Part shown: positions 48,938 to 56,303 of the stretch, in pieces
Layout: every line of letters begins with the position of its first letter
How positions within the stretch are numbered: the stretch's first letter is position 1
Source of the DNA: an uncultured Fluviicola sp.
GTDB lineage: Bacteria > Bacteroidota > Bacteroidia > Flavobacteriales_D > Crocinitomicaceae
Assembly: GCF_902168135.1 (NCBI RefSeq)
Contig: NZ_CABHOL010000015.1
Coordinates: 1 to 64,000 of the forward strand
Reading direction: 5' to 3'
DNA: 64,000 nucleotides
Notes under the pieces: generated by a model
The model's input: the letters and a program-made list of their open reading frames with translations, nothing else
The model's database searches: none
Told to the model about the DNA's origin: nothing
Translations under genes and position numbers: made by a program

Positions 48938-50467
48938 TTAGTGTTTCACTACCCGCTGAACGGTATGTCCATCAGAGTTCTTAAAGTCAAACAGGTAAAC
49001 TCCCCTATCCAGATTTTGCAGCGAAATAATTTCCTGATTTTGGATTCGGTCTTTCAACACGACCTTTCCCTGTACATCGTAGACAGTTAAGTCTGCATCT
49101 GAACCGGAGAAGTTGATGTGAATATTGTTGTTCGTTGGGTTCGGATACAAGTTTAGAGACATCGTATTCCGGATTTCTAATCCCAGATTATCCAATGTAA
49201 AACAAGCTGAAGTATCGATGCAAAAACGAAGCGGGTCATTCACCGCCAAAGCATAGTTCCCATTTTGTGCCGGAGCAAAATAACTGCCTGACCCCACAAC
49301 ACTATCTGTTGCACAATCAATCCACTCTAAGATTCCGCTCTCATTACTGGTGTAGGTTCCATCTCCATTGTCAATGATCTCCGGAAATGTAATTGGCGAT
49401 AACTGAAGATTCAAATACACAATGGAATCGCAGCCATGAACGTTTTGAACCGTATCCCTGTACTGACCCGGAAAATTGTATGTAAGCCCATTCAAAGACC
49501 AAACATATGGTCCGCAAGATACATCAGATGTTGTAGATGTACTTAATTGAAGAACGGTTAAATCCAATTCCACCACCGAATCACAGCCGGCAATTGTTTG
49601 CAAAGTATCCGTATAAGTTCCGCTTGCCGTTAAAATCTGCCCATTAAAATCATATTCATCTTCATTACAAATCTCTTGCTGGAAAGAATAAAAAACATCC
49701 GTTGTAATTAAGCCTGAAGTAACCAGTGATGCACCGGATGTAGTCCAGTTGGAAGTGTTTCCGGTCAAAGCAAAATTAATAAGTGTCCCATTGTTTACAC
49801 TTACCAATTCAGGTAAAGTAGTTACTCCCGAATTACTCCCGTCGGCAATTCCCTGATTGAAATTGTAATAAGCACTTAGGTTTGTTTCAGTCCCTGCAAG
49901 TTCTGAATCAAAATTTGCCTGTATCTCGCAAGCCGAGCGCGCTTCACTCCAAATACGCACCTCATCGACAGATCCATTGAAAAATTGGGTTCCTCCCGGA
50001 CTCGCACCAATACATAATTCATTCACCGATCCGTTACTTGCAATACCACCGCTAACACCTGTTTGCAAAACACCATCCAAATAAACCCGGATTTGATTGG
50101 AAGCTGCGACCCATGAGGCTGCAATATGCGTCCAGGTATCCAATGTCAGGCTATTGGTTGTTTGTATGCTGTAAGTTGTTCCGTTTTTAACAACATAAAA
50201 ATAAATTTCATTGGATGCACCGATGCCAATAACTGTAAAATTCATAGTGTTGTTTTGTGCACATATGATTCTGCTGAAATTTGCTGCCTGAGGTTTTACC
50301 CAAGCCTCTATCGTGAAATCATTTGCACTTATGTTGTTAAAAACAACAGGAAGGTTTGCACTGACATAATCATCCACTCCATCCAGTTGAAGTGCGTTCA
50401 AAGAAGATTGAGCAAATGTCGTTTGGCAAACCAAAGTAAGTGCAATGCTTGTAATTAGGTGTTTCAT
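48938..50467 (-). CDS. T9SS-sorted LamG-domain surface protein
   Basis: This 509-residue protein has the signal MKHLITSIALTLVCQTTFAQ, then a LamG-like concanavalin domain at about 22-210 (LQLDGVDDYVSANLP, FTIEAWVKPQ, IRVYLDGVLQTG, GSVDEVRIWSE). Next come two copies of a C...GTYTDTLQTIAGCDSVVELDLTVL repeat and the GILEWIDCATDSVVGSGSY segment. The T9SS sorting domain with NPTNNNIHINFSGSDADLTVYD runs to the end (HTVQRVVKH). The repeats and the tail are shared with the protein at 54121, though the DNA is not as close as between 51098 and 54121. The LamG domain suggests sugar or ligand binding. Exported by the type IX system. Confidence 0.88.
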   Translation of the reverse strand: MKHLITSIALTLVCQTTFAQSSLNALQLDGVDDYVSANLPVVFNNISANDFTIEAWVKPQAANFSRIICAQNNTMNFTVIGIGASNEIYFYVVKNGTTYSIQTTNSLTLDTWTHIAASWVAASNQIRVYLDGVLQTGVSGGIASNGSVNELCIGASPGGTQFFNGSVDEVRIWSEARSACEIQANFDSELAGTETNLSAYYNFNQGIADGSNSGVTTLPELVSVNNGTLINFALTGNTSNWTTSGASLVTSGLITTDVFYSFQQEICNEDEYDFNGQILTASGTYTDTLQTIAGCDSVVELDLTVLQLSTSTTSDVSCGPYVWSLNGLTYNFPGQYRDTVQNVHGCDSIVYLNLQLSPITFPEIIDNGDGTYTSNESGILEWIDCATDSVVGSGSYFAPAQNGNYALAVNDPLRFCIDTSACFTLDNLGLEIRNTMSLNLYPNPTNNNIHINFSGSDADLTVYDVQGKVVLKDRIQNQEIISLQNLDRGVYLFDFKNSDGHTVQRVVKH

Positions 50468-50563
50468 AAATGGTTATTATGCTATCGAAAATACAAAAAC
50501 TAATTGTGCTTTGCAAAAATCCATTTCCATTTAGCTATATTAAGTCGCCAAAACAGGTAAATC

Positions 50564-51031
50564 ATGAAATCCCATTCACAAACACCTTTATTTCAAAAAT
50601 CAGAAGAGATTTTTGAAACTTTAAAAAACATCACCGCATTATTTCCAAAGGAAAATGAGATTCTAATGGAATTGAAGAATCAACTCATGGAGAACGCTAT
50701 AACCATTCAGGCAAAATTAACCGGTGCTTATGCTGTAAAGTTATATGATCTAAAAATGGAAAACGCCACACTTATTCGCAAAGCGGCACGAGAAATCCTT
50801 GTGCTCCATCATGGTTTAGAGATGCACGGTTTTAAGGAAGTAGAATATTATCAAATTGTTCGTAATCAGATAGAAGAGTTTCGCTTATTGTTTATAGCAT
50901 GGGTTACCGAATTTAATCAACAGCATTTCATAACAGACTCTTGGGGATTGTTTAATCCACCGGGAATTTCACCCGATCACGAACAAAGTGAAGATGAGCT
51001 CGATTTTTTGGATGAGGACGACGAGGAATAA
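50564..51031 (+). CDS. small helical protein with acidic tail, function unknown
   Basis: This 155-residue protein has no signal. It is helical: about four helices (SEEIFETLKNITALFP; NEILMELKNQLMENAITIQ; AVKLYDLKMENATLIRKAAREILVLHHGLEMHG; EYYQIVRNQIEEFRLLFIAWVTEF) followed by a Ser/Asp/Glu tail ending DDEE. The helix pattern recalls the four-helix-bundle family related to 23S-rRNA intervening-sequence proteins and the Avd accessory protein, but similarity is weak by eye and no reverse transcriptase or variable region is nearby. It is the only plus-strand gene within the T9SS cluster (48.9-56.2 kb). Its stop at 51031 precedes the 51045 terminator by 13 bases. Confidence 0.55.
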   Translation: MKSHSQTPLFQKSEEIFETLKNITALFPKENEILMELKNQLMENAITIQAKLTGAYAVKLYDLKMENATLIRKAAREILVLHHGLEMHGFKEVEYYQIVRNQIEEFRLLFIAWVTEFNQQHFITDSWGLFNPPGISPDHEQSEDELDFLDEDDEE

Positions 51032-51044
51032 CAATGAAAACACA

Positions 51045-51076
51045 AAAATCCGCCCAACAACCGGTAAACGGATTTT
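51045..51076. terminator. hairpin terminator shared by convergent genes
   Basis: AAAATCCG (51045-51052) pairs with CGGATTTT (51069-51076); the centre CCCAACAACCGGTAAA gives a second short pairing. It is 13 bases past the small gene's stop and 22 bases past the stop of the T9SS gene, and it can serve both. The same sequence with two substitutions recurs at 54067. Confidence 0.75.
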
Positions 51077-51097
51077 CGTTCAGTATCAATGAGTTTC

Positions 51098-54037
51098 CTA
51101 CTGCTTAACAACGCGTTGAACAGAGTGTCCTTGTGAATTCTTAAAGTCGAACAAATAAACCCCGCGTTCGAAGTTTTGAAGGGAGATAATTTCCTGGTTT
51201 TGGATCTGATCTTTCAACACCATTTTCCCTTGTGCATCGTAAACCGTCAGTTCCGCATCCGAACCGGAGAAGTTGATGTGGACCTGGTCGTTGGTTGGGT
51301 TGGGGTAGATTTCAAAAACTGAAGGGGTAAGACTGACCACAGATGCTGTTCCGTCACCATCCGCTATATACACCAATTGTGTGTATGAATAAAAATCATC
51401 TTGTGATTTAAACGGACAGTAGAACCCGATTTGAACATAGTACATTCCTGGTCCCAGGAACAAATCGTATAAGGTTGAATCTGTGTGCGTACCCGTCGAA
51501 TCAATTACTGTCCAAACCAAATTTAATTGATTCCCAATCACTGCACCACTTACTATATACATGGTATCAATCGTCTGATAATCGATATTACAATTTTCAA
51601 TGGTTATTCCGAACAAACTGTATAACCCTGAATTTGAAAGTGTGTCTAAAACAAAGATCCCAGAATCTTGTCCGATCACAAAGAGTTGTATAATGGAGTC
51701 ATTGTAAAAATCATATACCTTTAAATTATGAATTCCGGCACATAACGAGTCAATAGTGATTGATCCGTTTGAATATCTCGGGGCATCATTATCCACAACG
51801 AAAGTGAAGCCAGGGGCACCGGTTGTTTCAATAAGCGCACTTCCGGAGCAGGTATTATAAAAACTCGGATGTGTAAATACATTAACTGTAAACGGAAGCG
51901 GTGTAAAGCTTGCAAAATCAAGTACTTCGTAGATATGCCCCGTTGCACCTTGAGCAGGTCCGAAATCCGATCCCGCAACAACCAGGGTTGAGTCGAAAAT
52001 ACACAGCACTGCTGTAGGCCCGTAAGGACCCGTCGGGTTTAAATTCCATGGACTAATGACATCATTAAACAGATCCAATTCCGCCACATAGTTTCGCTGT
52101 TGCCCGTCAATAGTGGTAAAACGTCCTCCCAAATATGATTTTGTTCCGAATGTTTCAATACTTCTTACATAGTCATTCGGGTTCACATCCAATGAATTCA
52201 AGTTACCGGTTACCACTTGTATTGAGGCAAAGTAATTGCGATTGGTAGAATTAACGGTTGTAAAGTCTCCTCCAACCAGAATTTCATTTCCGTTTTGGGA
52301 GACCGCGCGTACCTTTCCATTGAATTCCGGGTTCCAGGAATCAAGCGTTAAAGACCCTAAATTAAATCGTGCAATTCTCATTCTGGAAGATGCTCCGGAA
52401 CTCGTAAAATCACCTCCCGCGTATAAATAACCATTTGAAATATAGACCGTGTGAACAGTATCATTTAATTGTGGATTCCACGATTGAACGCTTCCGGTAG
52501 TTTCGTTGATTGCTACAAGATTCCCAAAAGAAGTTCCATTTACCTGTGTGAAGGCTCCTCCTACAAAAATCATCGAATCTAATGAACCGATGCTATAAAC
52601 CGCACCATTTACAGATGGGTTCCAGGAAAGTAAATTTCCGGTTGCACGGTCAAATGACGCAAAGTGATTTCTTGGAACTCCGTTTACAGTTGTAAATTCC
52701 CCTCCTATCAGGATTTTGTCTGTTGTAAGGTGTACAGCATTTACCAATCCGTTTATCTGAGGATTCCAATTTGTTGGAATTCCTGTTGCATGATCAATCG
52801 ATGCCAGGTAGCTTCTGTATTTTGTTCCTATACTATAAAAGCTCCCCCCGATATATACCGTTGAACCGGCAATCTCGATGGAGCGAATTGTTCCTGACAA
52901 TATACTTGGATTCCAGTCCGTTAATTGATCGCTTTCCAGGTTATATGCCGCCAGGCCTTGTCTTTCAATGCCATCAATGTGGGAGAAGTTCCCGCCAAAG
53001 TAGATGATCGAATCTTTCAGGCTAATTCTTTCAACATCTCCGCTTACATCAGCGCTCCATGGATAAAGGGATCCATCATGCCTGTTGGCAACCGCAAAAC
53101 TATTTCTCGGTTGGGAATCCACTTGGTTGAACTGACCAACGATAAACAATGAATCGCCTTTAATCAAAAGATCATAGATATTCCCGTCAGTACTGATTTC
53201 CACGTCACTTAAGCTGTCCCCTACAATTGTCCCAAAAGAATCTCTCATTTCATAAATGGACGCAAATCCACTTCGCGATTGACCGTTCACTGTAAAGATC
53301 GGGCCACTAATGTATACCGTTGAATCGATAATTTCGATATCTGTTACATACCCGGTAATATCCGGCTGCCAGATTGAAGCTGTTCCGCTAGGTAAATCAA
53401 AACGTACAAGATTGTTATAAGTATTTGAACCGGTAAAATGTGTAAAGGTCCCTCCGACATACAGTCCGTTATTCTTAGCTACAATGGAGTAAATGCTCCC
53501 TGAAAAACCCGGTGCCCAATTATAAAGAGATGCATCCGAAGCACTTAATGCTGCAAAACAATAACGGGTTTCTCCGGCAATTTGTCCAAAAGATCCTCCG
53601 ATGAAGAGAGAATCTCCAACTAATGTCATTGATCGAACTATAGATGGTGGATTTCCTTCCATATGAGCATCCCAGGATGTAACACTTCCGGTTGCATCTA
53701 TATGCGCTACAAATTTTCTAAGGCTGTCCCCAACTTGTGTGAAATTACCTCCAATGAAAAAGCCGCCATTTCCATCCGAAACAGCACACATGACATTGGA
53801 GTTCGGATTTGCAAACTCATAATTGGGCATGCCCGTTTGCAGATTGACCAATGAACCATTCGGCTCCGTCGGAGGTGTAAACTTCGTGAAATTACCCCCT
53901 ATGTACAATAAGTTACTGGTAGTATCCATTTCCAGGTCGTAAACATCAGAAGTTGGAGTCCAAAAGGGATGAGAAGTAGTTTGTGCACTTAGATTAAAGC
54001 TCAGGCACAAAAATAAAATTAGGTAGTTTATCTTCAT
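51098..54037 (-). CDS. T9SS-sorted beta-propeller (delta-60 type) surface protein
   Basis: This 979-residue protein starts at 54037 (signal MKINYLILFLCLSFNLSAQ); the frame to 54082 would add a stretch that reads through the terminator. From about 30 to 660 there are 13 repeats of about 45-50 residues built on a GGxFTxxxG core (GGNFTKF, GGEFTTVNG, GGAFTQVNG, GGDFTTVNS, GGRFTTIDG). These are propeller blades like DUF5122/delta-60 repeats, so perhaps two propellers. A beta-sandwich region with FPDFYNDSI-like strands follows, and the T9SS sorting domain closes (NPTNDQVHINFSGSDAELTVYD ... HSVQRVVKQ). The sorting domain DNA matches that of 54121 very closely. A role in adhesion is likely but not shown. 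Confidence 0.85.
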   Translation of the reverse strand: MKINYLILFLCLSFNLSAQTTSHPFWTPTSDVYDLEMDTTSNLLYIGGNFTKFTPPTEPNGSLVNLQTGMPNYEFANPNSNVMCAVSDGNGGFFIGGNFTQVGDSLRKFVAHIDATGSVTSWDAHMEGNPPSIVRSMTLVGDSLFIGGSFGQIAGETRYCFAALSASDASLYNWAPGFSGSIYSIVAKNNGLYVGGTFTHFTGSNTYNNLVRFDLPSGTASIWQPDITGYVTDIEIIDSTVYISGPIFTVNGQSRSGFASIYEMRDSFGTIVGDSLSDVEISTDGNIYDLLIKGDSLFIVGQFNQVDSQPRNSFAVANRHDGSLYPWSADVSGDVERISLKDSIIYFGGNFSHIDGIERQGLAAYNLESDQLTDWNPSILSGTIRSIEIAGSTVYIGGSFYSIGTKYRSYLASIDHATGIPTNWNPQINGLVNAVHLTTDKILIGGEFTTVNGVPRNHFASFDRATGNLLSWNPSVNGAVYSIGSLDSMIFVGGAFTQVNGTSFGNLVAINETTGSVQSWNPQLNDTVHTVYISNGYLYAGGDFTSSGASSRMRIARFNLGSLTLDSWNPEFNGKVRAVSQNGNEILVGGDFTTVNSTNRNYFASIQVVTGNLNSLDVNPNDYVRSIETFGTKSYLGGRFTTIDGQQRNYVAELDLFNDVISPWNLNPTGPYGPTAVLCIFDSTLVVAGSDFGPAQGATGHIYEVLDFASFTPLPFTVNVFTHPSFYNTCSGSALIETTGAPGFTFVVDNDAPRYSNGSITIDSLCAGIHNLKVYDFYNDSIIQLFVIGQDSGIFVLDTLSNSGLYSLFGITIENCNIDYQTIDTMYIVSGAVIGNQLNLVWTVIDSTGTHTDSTLYDLFLGPGMYYVQIGFYCPFKSQDDFYSYTQLVYIADGDGTASVVSLTPSVFEIYPNPTNDQVHINFSGSDAELTVYDAQGKMVLKDQIQNQEIISLQNFERGVYLFDFKNSQGHSVQRVVKQ
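51162..51295 (-). repeat. recently copied DNA, first copy of shared sorting-domain segment
   Basis: This 134-nt part of the T9SS sorting domain, in minus-strand coding sense, is the same as 54185-54318 except for four single-base changes and no gaps. It encodes the identical peptide NPTNDQVHINFSGSDAELTVYD and onward to FERGVYLF. Coding DNA of unrelated full-length proteins is not expected to agree this closely. Confidence 0.9.
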
Positions 54038-54066
54038 AGTTAAGAAATTACATCTGTAAAAATACA

Positions 54067-54098
54067 AAAATCCGCCCACCAATCGGTAAACGGATTTT
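54067..54098. terminator. hairpin terminator, AAAATCCG type
   Basis: AAAATCCG (54067-54074) and CGGATTTT (54091-54098), with inner ACC/GGT pairing, 22 bases past the stop at 54121 and 30 bases upstream of the next T9SS start at 54037. It is the near twin of the one at 51045. Minus strand reading ends in a T-rich tail (GGATTTTTGTATTTTTAC). Confidence 0.75.
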
Positions 54099-54120
54099 CG
54101 TTCAGTATCAATGAGTTTCC

Positions 54121-56205
54121 CTACTGCTTCACTACCCGCTGAACTCTTCGTCCAATTGAGTTTTTAAAATCAAACAAATAAACTCCGCGCTCGAAGTTTT
54201 GAAGGGAGATAATTTCCTGGTTTTGGATCTGATCTTTCAACACCATTTTCCCCTGGGCATCGTAAACCGTCAGTTCCGCATCAGAACCGGAGAAGTTGAT
54301 GTGGACCTGGTCGTTGGTCGGATTCGGATAGATACTCCAATTTATCGGATTCATCGACTCTATGTCGAGGTAGTCAATTACTATACAGTTTGAAGTGTCT
54401 GAACAAGATGTAACCCCATCAGTAGCAATTAAGGCATATGTTCCATTCTGAACTGGTGTGAATGATTGACCTGATCCGACAACCGTATTTGTCACACAAT
54501 CAATCCACTCCAAAATTCCGGAATAAACCGATGTTAAGGTTCCGTTTCCAGCATCAATAACCGCTACAGAAGGTATAGTCCTCACCTGAAGATTCAGATG
54601 TACGATGGAATCACATCCGTTTATCGCTGTCACAGTATCCGTATAAAACCCGGAAAACCCATAGGTTTGACCATTCAACGGCCATACAAAAGGACCACAA
54701 CTTGTCTCTATTTGTGTTGTTTCGGAAATCGGTAAAACCGTGAGGTAGAGTGTTACTATTGAATCACAACCACCTGAATTTGTCAACTGATTAGTATAAG
54801 TACCTGAAGTATTATAACTTTCTCCGTACCAGTTGATTGAACCACATACTGTAGCAGTAGAATCGCTAAAAGTTGTTGAGCAAACTTCAGCAGCACCTAC
54901 GTCTCTAATGCTCCCCGTTAAAGGACCATTTTGTGCAGCACTCAAATCAGCCGGATTTCCCATATCTATTGCTATACTTCCTAAACCCGGCAGCATTGTT
55001 TTGGTATTTCCGCCATTGAGCTGCAGTGGACCAAGATTAAGTTGGGCAGTCGTTGCATTTATTTGATCAGAAGCAATACCTGAACCCCCAATTGGCCCGA
55101 AAATATTATATCCATTGGATGTAAAACTACCAAAATTACCATTAGGGAAGTTAAGCAATTCACCGCCTCCATTCAAAGCAACAATACTTCCCTCAATTAT
55201 TAATGAACTAGTATTTGCATAAGCTACTGAACAAAGTCCAACATAATTATTACCGACAATAGTACAATTCTTAACCGTTAACATCGATCCAGCAACACCA
55301 GATGAAAAAACCCCTCCGCTTTGTGTAGCTGTGTTACCCGTAATTGTACAATTGGTAAGTGACACATTTGATATTGATGATGATGATGTAGCATCGGAAT
55401 AAATAGCACCACCTTGTGCACCGGAGTTCCCACTAAATGTGCTGTTTTGCGCTGTAACCCAAGAAGCCGTTTGTCCTTTGGAGTAAATTCCACAACCTGT
55501 ATTGTTGCAGATAGAACTATTTTGGATGATAACTGTTGAAATAAGCTGACTCACACACGAAATCCCGCCACCGGAATTTCCACCAGTATTCCCAGATATG
55601 TCAGTATTAATAACTGTTAGATTTGTATTAAAATAACCATGAATAGCTATTCCAGCTCCAGAACAATTTTTGATAACGCTATTTTCTATCACGATGGTTT
55701 GATCTTTAAAATAGGACATACATCCTATTGCTCCTCCAAAGTCTGCTGTATTATTTCTGAAAAAACAATTCCGAACAATTAAGGAATTGCTTCCATCATA
55801 GTCTTCATACTGCACTGCGCCACCAAAAAGAACATTATTCCCATTAATAAAAACAAGACTATCAAGAATAATTGAAGAATTATTAACGGATAATAAACTT
55901 GCGCCCATAATTAGATTTGCATGGTTTCCGCTAAGAAACAATGTATCGTTTTGATTGTACAATCCTTTTATTGTCAGTGGTTTATCTACTGATAAATAAC
56001 TTGACACTGTAATTGTGTTACTTCCATTGCTTAACAAATTAGGATTAAACCGGATAATATCCCCGCTCTGAGAATTTGCAAGAGCCATACGCAATGACCC
56101 AGGGCCACTGTCATTCACATTTTGAACAACAATAGTTGCTCCATTTATTTGAGAGAAAATATTTAGAAAGAAGCCTAAAACAACTATTGATATTAATCGA
56201 TTCAT
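54121..56205 (-). CDS. T9SS-sorted parallel beta-helix surface protein
   Basis: This 694-residue protein starts at 56205 (signal MNRLISIVVLGFFLNIFSQ); an upstream in-frame ATG at 56250 would read through a terminator-like hairpin. Residues 25-420 are repeats of short strands rich in Asn/Ser/Gly (GGAIGCMSYFKDQTIVIENSVIKNC; NTDISGNTGGNSGGGISC), a right-handed parallel beta-helix as in pectin-lyase-like proteins. A choice-of-anchor Q-like motif near 410-440 (NGGNTKTMLPGLGSIAIDMGNP) marks its end. The GCDS repeat and GILEWIDC module follow, shared with 48938. The sorting domain is identical to that of 51098 through FERGVYLFDFKNS. Probable function: binding or cleaving a polysaccharide; not proven. 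Confidence 0.85.
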   Translation of the reverse strand: MNRLISIVVLGFFLNIFSQINGATIVVQNVNDSGPGSLRMALANSQSGDIIRFNPNLLSNGSNTITVSSYLSVDKPLTIKGLYNQNDTLFLSGNHANLIMGASLLSVNNSSIILDSLVFINGNNVLFGGAVQYEDYDGSNSLIVRNCFFRNNTADFGGAIGCMSYFKDQTIVIENSVIKNCSGAGIAIHGYFNTNLTVINTDISGNTGGNSGGGISCVSQLISTVIIQNSSICNNTGCGIYSKGQTASWVTAQNSTFSGNSGAQGGAIYSDATSSSSISNVSLTNCTITGNTATQSGGVFSSGVAGSMLTVKNCTIVGNNYVGLCSVAYANTSSLIIEGSIVALNGGGELLNFPNGNFGSFTSNGYNIFGPIGGSGIASDQINATTAQLNLGPLQLNGGNTKTMLPGLGSIAIDMGNPADLSAAQNGPLTGSIRDVGAAEVCSTTFSDSTATVCGSINWYGESYNTSGTYTNQLTNSGGCDSIVTLYLTVLPISETTQIETSCGPFVWPLNGQTYGFSGFYTDTVTAINGCDSIVHLNLQVRTIPSVAVIDAGNGTLTSVYSGILEWIDCVTNTVVGSGQSFTPVQNGTYALIATDGVTSCSDTSNCIVIDYLDIESMNPINWSIYPNPTNDQVHINFSGSDAELTVYDAQGKMVLKDQIQNQEIISLQNFERGVYLFDFKNSIGRRVQRVVKQ
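54185..54318 (-). repeat. recently copied DNA, second copy of shared sorting-domain segment
   Basis: 134 nt with only four base differences from 51162-51295. Between the copies and their shared terminators lies about 55 nt of much more changed coding sequence (KNSQGHS against KNSIGRR), so the copied tract is not continuous or has been partly overwritten. Confidence 0.9.
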
Positions 56206-56234
56206 ACAGTTAAATTGATCCCCAAAAATACAAA

Positions 56235-56266
56235 AAAATCCGCCCGTCAATCGACAAGCGGATTTT
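56235..56266 (-). terminator. hairpin terminator after gcvP, AAAATCCGC type
   Basis: AAAATCCGC (56235-56243) pairs with GCGGATTTT (56258-56266) with inner GTC/GAC. The inner pair differs from ACC/GGT in the 54067 hairpin, yet still pairs. It lies 38 bases past the gcvP stop and upstream of the next T9SS gene. Confidence 0.65.
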
Positions 56267-56303
56267 CATTATAAACTCTTTAGTAAGCTGAGCGAAGTCG
56301 AAG

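Noticed and set aside
54121-56205. Frameshift or pseudogene in the beta-helix gene
   Set aside because: The frame is open from a good signal peptide to the sorting domain.
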